From: Acarospora socialis
Lineage: Eukaryota; Ascomycota; Lecanoromycetes; Acarosporales; Acarosporaceae
Direction of reading: 5' to 3'
DNA length: 64,000 nucleotides
Assembly: GCA_025617375.2 (NCBI GenBank)
Contig: JAMYGW020000006.1
Coordinates: forward strand, 1,865,001-1,929,000
This document shows positions 37,331-47,959 of the stretch, piece after piece. A model generated the notes under the pieces. That model did no database searches. It was not told the origin of the DNA and saw only the letters and a list, made by a program, of their open reading frames with translations. The position numbers were made by a program, and so were the translations under genes. Numbering within the stretch: position 1 is the first letter of the stretch; the number at the start of each line of letters is the position of its first letter.

Positions 37331-37417
37331 GTGAATACAGAGGTGGCAGGATTTACTAGAAAAAGTTGTGGTTTTTTTGCCTACGATGTGAATGGCACAG
37401 AGTTTTTTCCCGCACTG
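37331..37417 (-). repeat. Right terminal inverted repeat of the outer DNA transposon
   Basis: Read on the minus strand it begins CAGTGCGGGAAAAAACTCTG, pairing with 21841-21927. It is followed by TA at 37418-37419. Confidence 0.9.
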
Positions 37418-37530
37418 TATCTGTGAGCTCGCCGGCAGTTGCCGTGGCATTACGTAGCGTAGTGTCCTGCCCACTCCACCATTGAGAGACAGTGGAGTGA
37501 CTTTCAAGAGCTTTAGGAGATCAGTCAGAT

Positions 37531-39183
37531 ATGCAAGTTCCACTCATCAGATTACAGTGTGGTAAGTTTGAAACTACCATCCGGGGAATGGAAAGCTGAC
37601 AGTCTCTCAGGTGTGAACAGCTACGAATGGGGTGCATATCGAATAAGTAGACGTTGTATTCCTCTTTGATTGACTGATGTTTGTAAAGGCAAAACGGGGA
37701 AAGAGTCTGCTGCGGCCAAGTTTGCTTCCGCAACGCCTTCAAAGGATTTCAATTTAGAAGATGAGAAACCGTACGCCGAGGTATGTACAGCTGCACCGAT
37801 CGCCTTCCACCCGCACCTTGGGTGCTCTGTGACATTGATCGGCTTGTCCGTACAGCTATGGATGGGCACACACCCGTCATTGCCCTCCAAGGATCTGGAA
37901 ACGCAACGTAGCCTTCTCGATCTGGTCCAAGACAATCAGGCTTTGATGTCTCCAGAAATCACGAAGCGTTATGGAGGAAAGCTTCCCTTCCTCTTCAAGG
38001 TGCTATCAATCAAAAAAGCCCTAAGTATTCAAGCCCATCCCAACAAAAAGCTGGCGGAAAAATTGCACGAGAAGGACCCGAAGAACTACCCTGGTCTGTC
38101 CAGCATACACTACGAATCATGCAGTCGAGATCTCTAACATCCATGAAGATGATAACCACAAGCCGGAGATGACTATAGCGATCACACCCTTTGATGGGCT
38201 TTGCGGCTTCAGACCACTTGTTGAGATAACTCATTTTCTCGCAACTGTTCCAGCGTTCCGCAACCTCATCGGTGAATCTGCTGCAAAGGAGTTCGAGTCC
38301 ACCGTCAAGGGATCTGAAACGTCAGATAAAGCTGAAGATCAAGAGAAGAATAAAAAGGCGCTGCAATCCGCCTTCTCAGCGCTAATGAACGCAACCAAAG
38401 AGTCAATAGCGGCAGCGGCCAAGGAGCTTGTGAAGTCCGCCGAGAAGGAGGGTGAGAGCTTTGCTGGCGGAGGTGGACCGTCGAATGGAGGGAAGGAGCT
38501 GGCAGATTTAGTTGTCAGATTTAACGAACAATTCGAGGGTGACATTGGCCTGTTTGTACTGTTCTTCCTAAACTACGTCAAACTGCAGATTGGAGAAGCG
38601 ATGTACCTCAAAGCTGATGATATCCATGCGTATCTGAGCGGCGGTAAGACTGTTGTACGCTTCTGATTGACAGATCAACATCTATTGACACAGAGTAACA
38701 GATATCATGGAGTGCATGGCGTCATCCGACAACGTTGTCCGCGCCGGCTTCACCCCCAAGTTCAAAGATGTCTCCACCTTAACATCTATGCTCACATACT
38801 CGTACGCACCAATCTCCGAGCAGAAAATGCACCCGGTCGACTACCCGTACGTCACTCTGTCTAGCGCCGCTTACAGTTCGAACTCATCGGCCATATTGTA
38901 CGACCCACCGATCGAGGAGTTCAGCGTCGTCAAAACCGACCTGAAAAGGAAAGGAGCCAAAGCCACTTTCGAGGCGATTCAAGGTCCGAGTATCATTATC
39001 TGTACGTCGGGCGAGGGCACGATCAGTGTAGGGCCCAAGACGGAGGAGGTGAAAACGGGCTATGTCTTCTTCGTGGGCGCCACAGCGGAGTGTGTGCTTG
39101 AAAGCTCGGGTGAGGACTTTACTACGTTCAAGGCTTTCTGCGATCTCACGGGTAAAGAAGATGCCGGCAATGGGAAGCTTTGA
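37531..39183 (+). CDS. manA: Mannose-6-phosphate isomerase (type I PMI)
   Basis: This zinc enzyme converts fructose-6-phosphate and mannose-6-phosphate, feeding GDP-mannose for glycoproteins, GPI anchors and cell wall. Six exons: 37531-37561, 37611-37631, 37689-37780, 37856-38093, 38149-38643 and 38702-39183, giving 452 residues with all phases consistent. The joined N-terminus reads [21 protein letters not shown]. Zinc-site and active-site regions are [25 protein letters not shown] and [20 protein letters not shown]. The signature [20 protein letters not shown] is formed across the last junction, followed by [17 protein letters not shown]. Two exons are tiny (31 and 21 nt). The start codon is only 113 bp from the end of the transposon nest, yet the gene is intact, so its promoter must be very short or lie within transposon sequence. 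Confidence 0.94.
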
Positions 39184-39551
39184 CCGAGATTTAGTAGTTA
39201 CGATTTAACGAGATAAAACGCGTACGTTGTCTGATGAGAGAGCATGTAGATTACCGTGAAGGGTTCTCAGTCTTGCGTATAAAAGGAGAGCTGAAGGGAT
39301 ATTGTGCAAATTGTATAGAGCGTGGTATAACTAGCTCTCGTGCACTGTAAGCTTCCTTCTATGTTGCAGGTCTTTCTTGTGTTTACATGGAGGAGGGCTT
39401 CATGAGCTATTAATAAGCTTCTGCATCGGTGCATTGATTCACCGTCCCGGCGCACTTGGCTAGTGCCATGTTGCGTAGCCTCAACCCTAACATCCGCCCT
39501 CTCTCACGGTGATATGAACAAAGCCAGTGGTGACTGAACCTGCTCTCGAAA
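39184..39551. other. Intergenic region between manA and arp2
   Basis: Same-strand spacer of 368 bp that must hold the manA 3' UTR and the arp2 promoter. Nothing else is visible. Confidence 0.5.
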
Positions 39552-41150
39552 ATGGCGGAGGTACCCATAGGTGAGAATTAAGGCTCAGAGCTTGGAAGAG
39601 TCTCTACTTACGCCTAATTCTGTAGTCCTCGATGGAGGAACTGGGTTCCTCAAGGTTGGGTACGCTGCCCAGGTACGTAACTTCAACATAGAGAGCTTGA
39701 TGCCGATTGTGGACAAGTGTGAATGTATCCGGGCTTATGGTCGTTCGTCCTCCAGAACTTCCCAGAACATCAATACCCGTCTATCGTCGGCCGACCAATC
39801 TTACGGTCCGAAGAGAGCGCGGGAGACATTGTGGTAAAGGATATCATGTGTGGAGATGAAGCGGCGGCGGCACGGTCAATGTTGCAGATCAGCTACCCGG
39901 TACGGACCCTCAAAAGCCTCGCATTGTCTATACCTCGAGCGCAGCCGGGCTGATGTTGGAGGGCACATAGATGGAAAACGGCATTGTCAAGAAGTGGGAC
40001 GACATGCGGCATCTGTGGGACTATACGTTCTATGAGAAGATGAAGATCGACACCAGCGGCCGCAAGATCCTCCTTACCGAACCCCCCATGAATCCTCTCA
40101 AGAACCGAGAACAGATGTGCGAGGTCATGTTCGATCAGTACAACTTCGGCGGTGTGTATGTAGCGATACAGGCTGTCTTGGCACTCTACGCTCAGGGTAG
40201 GAAACACCGAGGTCATGAACCTTCGAAACATTGAAGAGCTAAAGCTTCGGGGTCCGGCGCAGGTCTCAGCTCCGGCGTAGTCGTCGACTCCGGCGACGGC
40301 GTCACGCACATCGTCCCCGTCTACGAATCCACCGTCCTCAACCACCTAACTCGTCGACTTGACGTTGCCGGTCGGGACGTCACTCGCAATCTCATCGCCC
40401 TCCTCCTCCGTCGCGGTTATGCTCTGAACCGAACCGCCGACTTCGAAACCGTCCGACAAATCAAGGAGAAGCTGTGCTACGTGTCCTACGACCTGGAGCT
40501 CGATCAGCGACTCAGCGAAGACACCACCGTTCTCGTAGAAAGCTATACTCTACCAGACGGCCGCGTGATAAGGGTCGGTAGCGAGAGATTCGAGGCGCCC
40601 GAATGTTTGTTCCAGCCACACCTCGTAGACGTCGAGCAGCCAGGCATCGCAGAGTTTCTGTTCAACACTATTCAAGCGGCAGACGTGGACGTCAGGAGTA
40701 GTCTGTATAAAGCGATCGTGCTGAGTGGAGGAAGCAGCATGTATCCTGGGTTGCCGAGCAGGTTGGAGAAGGAGCTGAAGCAGCTCTGGTTAACGAAAGT
40801 GCTGCATGGGAATCCTGAGAGGCTCAATGTAAGTGTCATCCTTCTTTGAAAGCACCTCCTTTTGTGCTCTGTGACACGACGGGCTGATGCTGAGATCTAC
40901 GGCAGAAATTCAAAGTCCGGATCGAAGATCCTCCACGGAGAAGACATATGGTCTTCCTCGGAGGCGCAGTGCTTGCGAACGTTGTAAGTACTTTCTACTT
41001 CGAAGATCCTGCGAGATCTGCATCCTATACAATGTTAACTGACCGCTTTCCTCTGCACATCAGATGGCAGACAAGGAGAACATGTGGATCACGAAGCAAG
41101 AATGGCAGGAACAGGGCCCACGCGCGCTGGAGAAACTCGGTCCCAGATGA
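39552..41150 (+). CDS. arp2: Actin-related protein 2 (Arp2/3 complex)
   Basis: Arp2 is one of the two actin-like subunits of the Arp2/3 complex, which nucleates branched actin at endocytic patches. Seven exons: 39552-39570, 39626-39672, 39756-39899, 39971-40196, 40263-40828, 40906-40983 and 41064-41150, giving 388 residues with every junction in phase. The joined start reads [28 protein letters not shown], with the actin-fold phosphate-1 loop [11 protein letters not shown]. Phosphate-2 is [17 protein letters not shown], and the adenosine motif is [19 protein letters not shown]. The C-terminal segment is [12 protein letters not shown] then [27 protein letters not shown] identifies Arp2 rather than actin or Arp3. 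The stop is 267 bp from the convergent stop of the next gene. Confidence 0.94.
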
Positions 41151-41417
41151 CAGGCCGGGCGTGCTTCAATATTCGCTTGGGTTTTCGTGGCGTTTTAGCG
41201 CATAGAATCACATTGTCCCATGCATGCAAGGCAGGATCAAAATTCGCCAGTCAAGGCGCGGGTATCATTATGTCTACAATCGTACAGTACTCTAGTCTTC
41301 GCTGTTATGCTGAGATAGACATCTAGCCCACCAATGCAGACGGGCTGTCTCAACGCCGGAAAGCCTGCCGAACGGGAGATCGCAGTCGTGTAGGGATCGT
41401 GCGCGGGAAAGGATCCT

Positions 41418-43317
41418 TTATACCTCGCTATCTGTATCCGGATCTTCGTTCTCGAGTCTGCCAGGATGTCAGCTCTACTCCGTTGCACTCGCCCTTTACC
41501 TCAAGCAAATCTCACCTTTTCCGCCTTTCCTCATCCATCTCTCTATAAGTGCTCCAGCTGAGCAGTAGAAACGCAACAATGATCAGAAGACCGCCACCGA
41601 TCGCCGCCGCAGATAGTGGTTCGCCCGTGAGGAGCCAGTGTGCAATGGCAACGATGAAAATGGTGAGGCTATAAAGTTGAGTTGTAAGCTAAAAGCACGT
41701 GTATGGCGAGTAGGGTACGGGACGGACTTACAGTGCGGCTACTGAAGATAGTACAGGCGACGTGAGAGAAATCAGGACGAGGAAAGAGCCGGAAAACGCT
41801 GCAGTTCTGTTAGCCGGAAGGCTTAGGAACTGTTTTCCGTGTGCGGGACTTACTGGCATTAGCCAACACGGAAATGAGTAACATCCAGGCCGCCTCCCCA
41901 CGCGGTAGCTCGAACGGTTCAAGACCGGTAAAATGTAATATCGGCAAAGGGATCCAAAGAACGAACAGCGTAAAGCACCCAATCAGGCTACCAAAAGTGA
42001 TGGCGAAGATCATCCCTCGCCCCGGGCTCGTTCCTTCAGGCGGACATGCCAGCTTCTTGTACAGCACCTCATACAGACCGTAAAGCACACTGCCGATGCC
42101 GATGATGATGTTACCTAGTGTCCTATTCCGAGCCTCTTTTTCAGGCGGTGCGCCACCGATTGCACTGTCTCCTTTCTTCCCCGTGTCGCCGTAGGCGATC
42201 ATTACCACTCCTACGATTGCAACAATCACAGAAAACATCTTGTCGAATCGCAGCCTGTCCTTCAGCAAGGGTATACTAAATGCGTAGGCGAAGAAAGCGG
42301 AGCAGTTGTAGATGGCCGTAAGGTCGCTGCTCGATGTGAGGTCGACCGCGACGTACCACGATCCACCGGCTATTGTCAAGGCAGTCGTGACAAAGGCAGT
42401 CATCCTTAGCATGTAGGGTATTGGCGACTTGTACGAGGTGCGATTTGTGAGGTGGAGGTCCTGTGATTCCACCATCTGGGCTGTCGTCCGAAGGACGTAG
42501 ACATGCCGATGCCAAAATGCCTTCCAGGGCATCTTGCGCTTTTGCAGCCGAAGTATCGCGAGCTGAGTAGGCCATAGCAGCGACCAGGAGCCATGTGTAA
42601 AGTATCTGTAAAATGACACATAGAACATCAGCCTTTGTATCAATACAAGGTCTCGGTCCGAGTAGAAACGAAGCCAAAAGGGAATATCTTTCCTTGAAGG
42701 GGCAGTTCGACTTACAGCATACAATACGCCTTTTGCCAGCCAAGTTCCTGTTGAATGTAGACGGCCGTTTCCGTTTGGATAGTAAAGCTCACCAGGCTCA
42801 GCAACAAGAAGAATGCGGCGTAAGTGTACTTCTTCCGTGTTGCCGACTTTCCCTCCAGATCTAGATCACGACTGCGGAAAGTCGAACTCCTGGCAACGAA
42901 AGGTGGCCGGGCAGTGCCATTCGGCGCATCATACGATGGCCGGTCTAGTGGATCTCCATTCAGCAAAGGTTGTTGGGAGCGCCCATCATTTGGTCGATGC
43001 ATGCTTGGCCGACTCCCTGACATGTCCTCGTCGTCTTCATCGATGTCCGAACTGCTCTGGGATATTGGGGGTTGATTCTGTCGCAAAGGTGAAGGACCGT
43101 CCTTAACAACCGAATCTTGCGACGAGCTGGAGCCAGACAATGAAGAAGGACCGCTAGGAGGCTGTAATGAGAGTGGTTGCTGCGCAGCGAAGTTGGACTG
43201 AAGCTCAGAGCGAGCGTTATTATGGCCTAAGGGAGTAGTGGGTAAAGACGCGCTGGGAGGAGACAGGTCGCTGCCTTCAAGCGGCCCCTGCAACGCCCTG
43301 GGGTTATCCGTGACCAT
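41418..43317 (-). CDS. EamA/SLC35F-type membrane transporter (YML018C/Thi74-like)
   Basis: This is a multi-pass membrane protein of the drug/metabolite transporter superfamily. Five exons on the minus strand: 43317-42716, 42605-41854, 41798-41732, 41668-41516 and 41457-41418, giving 537 residues with phases consistent. A Ser/Pro/Gln-rich cytosolic N-terminus of about 165 residues is followed by hydrophobic segments such as TYAAFFLLLSLVSFTI, FDKMFSVIVAIVGVVMIAYG, LGNIIIGIGSVLYGLYEVLY, MIFAITFGSLIGCFTLFVLW and IGGGLLIIVAFLLLSW. DLTAIYNCSAFFAYAFS and LYGLYEVLYKKL are usual in fungal relatives of YML018C, a vacuolar membrane protein. The substrate is unknown. It ends ENEDPDTDSEV. Intron 1 is 110 nt, the others 55-63 nt. 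Confidence 0.85.
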
Positions 43318-43822
43318 CCATGCGGATCAGGGAGAGGGAGCACAGTTGCTGAGACAGTGAATGTTGTGCAGCTGGAAGGCTTGCCTGTGACTCGGATCGT
43401 CTGTATAGCGGTTCAGGCTGACACATTTTGCACAAAAAATCACAGCCAATCAGACTGTTTCTGCCTACTGGGACTATGCGATGAGGTTGAATCTAGGAGT
43501 CTGTAGGCATACTCTTCATGCACTTGTAGCCCTAGGCTGTCACATTAGGGCCAGCGCTATCTACAGTCCCAGGTCAGTTGACTGAACCGTCTTCGATGTG
43601 ACCTGGTATATACATAAGTAACATCATATTGTCAATGCCTAATGAACACGTGCTGGTTGAAGGGATATTCAGGATGCTATGCACAGCCGTAGTTCGGGGA
43701 ATCATTAGCCGAACTTCCGGCGGACCTTGACGTCTCAACCCAACCTCATCCCAGTACCCACAGTGATCAATCTCCTCGTTCGTGAAACAGTACGTTTGGT
43801 CAAGTAACGCCGTTTCTTAATC
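43318..43822. other. Divergent promoter region
   Basis: This lies between the starts of the EamA-type transporter and the aldo-keto reductase. No repeat or small gene is visible. Confidence 0.5.
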
Positions 43823-44931
43823 ATGGCCCTCTTCGCGCAAAACCTAAAGTCTAGGGTCATCCTCGGCTTAATGACATTTGGCCCTGACGAGTCCAGTGGG
43901 GCTCGGATCACCTCTCTGGAAGAGTTTAACAAATGCTTGGATTACTTCCAGAAGCAAGGGTACAATGAAGTCGATACCGCAAGGGTCTACATAGGAGGAA
44001 AGCAAGAGGCCTTCACGAGCGAAGCTCGCTGGAAAGAGCGAGGGTTGACATTGGCCACGAAATGGTATCCTTCAAAGCCCGGTGCCCACAAACCGGAGGT
44101 GATCAGGGAGCAGCTGGAAAAGTCCCTGTCCGAGCTCAAAACCGATTGCGTGGATATCTTCTATCTTCATGCTCCGGATCGCTCTGTACCATTTGCGGAA
44201 ACCCTCGAGGCTGTGAATCAATTACACAAAGAGGGCAAGTTCGTCCAGCTAGGACTCAGCAACTTCACTGCCTTCGAGGTGGCGGAAGTGGTCATCACCT
44301 GCAAGGAAAGAGGATGGGTCAGACCGACGATCTATCAGGGAATGTACAATGCCATCAGTATGTACTGCTGTTGTCCGCTTGTGAGATTCAGGGCCTCCTG
44401 ACACTGTGACTTGAAGCACGCTCGCTCGAACAAGAGCTGATTCCATGCTGCCATCGATATGGCATCGACGTTGTCATCTATAATCCTCTTGCTGGTGGTC
44501 TCTTCTCCGGAAAATACACGAGCCAAGATGTACCTAAGGAAGGCCGATACAGCGAGGTTGCCAGCAGGACAGGCGAGCTGTACCGCAAGAGGTACTTCAA
44601 AGATGCTACCTTCGAAGCCCTCCGTCTCATCGAGCCAGTCGTCCAGAAACACAATCTGACCCTGTTGGAGACGGCTTTGAGATGGTGTGTCCATCACTCG
44701 GCCTTGAATATGAAGGCAGGTGGCCGTGACGGTGTTATTATTGGTGTGAGCAGCTTTTCCCAGCTGGAGAGCAATCTGAGGGACTTGGAAAAAGGACCCT
44801 TGCCGGATGAAGTGGTGAAGGTTTTGGACGAGGCATGGCTGGTCACCAAACCCACGACTCCCAATTACTGGTATTTGGATCTCAAGTACACCTATGACAC
44901 AAGAGAAGCGTTATTCAAGCCAAAGGTATAG
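43823..44931 (+). CDS. Aldo-keto reductase, AKR7 (aflatoxin aldehyde reductase) type
   Basis: This is an NADPH-dependent aldehyde reductase of the AKR7 family. Exons are 43823-44357 and 44417-44931 with intron 44358-44416, giving 349 residues. The catalytic tetrad can be placed: Asp and Tyr in NEVDTARVYIGG, Lys in LATKWYP and His in YLHAPDRSVPF. The junction joins IYQGMYNAIT to RSLEQELIPCC, the expected AKR7 sequence. Later motifs are YNPLAGGLFSGKY and DGVIIGVSSFSQLESNL in the NADPH site. It ends YTYDTREALFKPKV. The likely job is detoxifying reactive dialdehydes or succinic semialdehyde-like compounds; the true substrate is unknown. No biosynthetic cluster is visible around it. Confidence 0.92.
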
Positions 44932-45968
44932 ACATAAGGAGTCTTAGAACTTATAGATTTCTCAAGCATTGCCACCTTGCACTTCTCATCCTTCAAAGTC
45001 GTTCTAAGACTGTTGATATGATCTTGATGGACTTTCGTTGTTGTCTTCTTCCTCTGGTGCATTTGCCGCAATGCCCGGTCACTTCGAGATACGCAGTGGT
45101 ACCCAGATGAGACTGACCACATGGACGGGAAGTGTCCGAACCGTTAATAGAAGAGGAACAGCCTAAATCCCCGTGAGCACATACTAACGAGACCTTGGAG
45201 TCCGCTCTGGGACCACAAACAGAAACGCAGCTGTTTTGAAGGACCACCAGGGTGTCGTGCTGCGAGTGGCGGTTGCTGTGTAGTACTTCGTATGTCGGTT
45301 GATAGGGCGAGCCCAGGGAACTCACACAATAGCAAATTGGCCGCAACTCTCACTTACACCAAGCAAAACATTCCATCCACCACCGCCAGATTGATCTTCG
45401 AAGCTTGTGAACGTTCATCAATCCTGCTCTTCGTTCGCGAAATACCACGTTTCCAGACTTCACCTCCTTCAAGATAACCGTTTTCTCCATACATCATACT
45501 TCGGACAGCATCCATTGATTGATAAGGGGTAAGCTCAGCGTCTTCTTGCCAAAGCTTTCCATCAGTCCACGACCAAGAGTTTCGCTACGCTTGCTACATC
45601 TCGAGAGCACCCAGGCCTTCCGAGCCCTGTTCTCAAAGTCCATATTCCTTCATACACGCTGAAGCACGGAGCTCGCCAGGTGCTACTTTGTCACAGCTCT
45701 GATAATTCACCACCGCTTCCAAAACCTCCAGCTTCTGAGTCTAAACTACGATACCACGTCCGCTTCACCCGGCTGTCAAAGCACTTCCAGCGTCTGGACC
45801 AGTAATTCTTGTGAGCGCGATACATACAGGAAGCACGAACTCTTGCAGCTACTCCTCTCGTTATCGACAGCAGAATCGTTACAATTACCGCGTTCGAGAG
45901 CCTTTTCAGCTTACCACGAATTCTCTTCGCTCTTCGAGACCTTTACCAATCTACAAACTTCAGCCAAG
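44932..45968. other. Intergenic region before a BTB-like gene
   Basis: About 1 kb of pyrimidine-rich sequence likely containing the promoter and a long 5' UTR of the next gene. No gene is supported. Confidence 0.5.
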
Positions 45969-46993
45969 ATGCAGAACGCCTTCCAAGATCTTGCCCTTAC
46001 TGCCATGCCACCGCCCTCATCCTTCTACGAACCTTTCGAGTTCCATGCAGCACCTGGCCTTACCCAGGAGGAGTACGAGGCCAAGATTAGAGACGGATGG
46101 TAAGTTGACACATTTACTTTATATATCAAGCAGCTGGAGGTCCCTCGGTATTTTATACAGTCAATACACGTGTTTAGTGGTTCCCCCCGGTACTTGTTTT
46201 TTGATCGCATCTCGACACAAGCTCAATTAGCCCCTTTCCCCGTCCCAAATATTGTTTTCCCTCAGCTATATCTATGAGTGCTTGCCTGTATACACCCATA
46301 CAAATTACCTACCAGGAGGTCGCCTTAATAGCTGGTTGTGACTGCGAGTCTCCTGTCAAACCCTATCACGTGATCTGACTTTCTGTGAATAGGAAACCTA
46401 CGGATCCCGACTACCTCACCCTCAACATCGTGAATGGAGCGGACCTCCGCACCTTTACCACCCAACGTACCATCCTCGAAGAAGCCCCTCCCTTCGCGGC
46501 ATTCTTCGCCTCGGAGCACTACCTCCGAGGTGCCGCCTACAACATCACCCTCCCCCGCCAATCGGCCGCGTGCATCCACGTGGCGCTGAGGGTCCTCATG
46601 CGGCTGGACCTTTACCCGCCCGAGGACCTGAGGCGCCACGTCGGCCAATACTTCCACGCCGACCAGGTCGTCTTCCTCGCCCGCCTGTGCCGCCTCGCCG
46701 TCCACCTCCGAGTCGACCTCCTGGAGGGCCTGGCGCGCGATCTGCTGACCGAGATCGCGCACCTCATCACGCCGGAGGATTGCGTCGCCTTGGTGGGCAT
46801 CATCTACAATGATGGTGCTGCTCCGAGCGCTTTCCTCCGCGCGTACGTGCTGGCTGCGGTGAAGCAGCACGCCGAGGTCCTCCGGGGGGACGCGCAGTGG
46901 GAGGGAGTGGTCCGCGAAAGCGGCCCAGCGCTCGCCGTCGACTTTGGGGAGGTGGAGGGGGGAGAGGACGGGAGAGGGGAGGAGAGGGGTTGA
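45969..46993 (+). CDS. BTB/POZ-like domain protein
   Basis: Exons are 45969-46099 and 46393-46993, giving 243 residues. The intron of 293 nt is long for this genome; its junction turns RDGW into WKPTDPDYLTLNIVNG in frame. A BTB-like fold is suggested by LNIVNGADLRTFTTQRTIL, APPFAAFFASEHYL and YNITLPRQSAACIHVALRVL. It is followed by helices typical of the post-BTB region (FHADQVVFLARLCRLAVHLRV and LLTEIAHLITPEDCVALV). Fungal proteins with this domain are common and mostly uncharacterised; some are ubiquitin-ligase adaptors. The C-terminus is acidic and Gly-rich, and codon use in exon 2 is very GC-rich. The function is unknown. Confidence 0.75.
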
Positions 46994-47959
46994 AGAGAGT
47001 GGTGAGGAGGGCACTGGGGTGGTTGATTTCCCTTATGTTATTATTTTAGTTTAACGAATAATCTGGAGAGCCTCGTATACAAGCATGCAGTGATGTGATT
47101 ATTGTGTTCTAACCCTGCACTCCTTCCACGCCATGCCGTAAGTTCTCAGCAATCTAAAGAACCCTACCGTACATCACCTACACCAGCCTACTTTACGATG
47201 TCGCCATCAGCAGTGACTTGTCGCTCTTTTAATAGCTCACTTGGAGTTCGAGTAGTATATGAGATCAACTATCAAGTCTAAGGCCTAACTAAGACGCAAG
47301 TATTGATGCATCTTCCGAACTTTATCTAGATAGGATCGATTAGGTATAGTAAGGCAAAGATTGAAGTGGCATACGTGGTCTATATAGTATAAAGTTTGTT
47401 GTGAGAACCTATGGGAATGGCTTCTTCAGTTATGATGAGTGGAAGCGGAGCCTTGGTGTAAAGGACGTCGTGGAATCCATGGTACAGGCAACAAGTACAC
47501 TTAAGCGGATCTTTTAGAGCGCTGTGTCAATAATTCATCAGAAGTGCGCATTGCACCTTGAGAGTTTTGCGGTGAGTAATTCAAAGACCTCTCTGTCGCC
47601 CAGCCTCCCTTGCCCGCACCTGCTCCCGCACCTGCTTGGATCTCAACGTGGCCCGTAGACGAATGAAGTATGTCGCCAGCGGTACCATCTTGCAGGTGGT
47701 ACTTCGTACCTTACGGCGGACACGCTAATCAATTGCTGTATGTTTTTAGCCCTGCATAACCACGTCCTTCATGCCTGATTTAGCTAGCAGGTCCTGTCAC
47801 GAGTCAAGGTGTGCTATGAACTCGTGGGGCTACTGCGGAGGACGTTTTTGGTGCGGCCTTTTCAGCTCGCTGTCGTCTAGGTATAACTGCTTTGACACAC
47901 CAGCAATAATCCAGAACGCTTTACTACTTCACTTGCTGCATTGACGCTAGCCATCCACT
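46994..47959. other. Intergenic region
   Basis: About 1 kb between the BTB-like gene and the first ankyrin gene. No gene, repeat or RNA is visible to me. Confidence 0.5.

Larger units (their letters stand above)
21841..37417. mobile_element. TIR DNA transposon with TA target duplication, enlarged by nested LTR elements
   Basis: The span is bounded by 87-bp inverted repeats (21841-21927 and 37331-37417) and flanked by TA on both sides (21839-21840, 37418-37419). Removing the LTR element at 22927-35418 and one target duplication leaves about 3.08 kb of element. A frame beginning near 21988 reads MSHSLSEYTRDLINNQ, similar in style to the helix-turn-helix start of Tc1/mariner-like transposases. 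Ends beginning CAGTG with TA duplication fit that superfamily, though 3 kb is long for it. The interior is hypermutated, and no intact transposase remains. It ends 113 bp before the mannose-6-phosphate isomerase start codon. Confidence 0.75.

Noticed and set aside
21841-37417. A single giant 15.6-kb TIR element (Polinton-like or other cargo-bearing transposon)
   Set aside because: The length is explained by two nested LTR elements with their own LTRs and target duplications. What remains is about 3.1 kb, and no capsid, polymerase-B or cargo similarity is seen.
21841-37417. Centromere or telomere-proximal AT-rich DNA
   Set aside because: Composition alone is not evidence. The block is fully accounted for by mutated transposons, with no telomeric repeats and unique genes on both sides.
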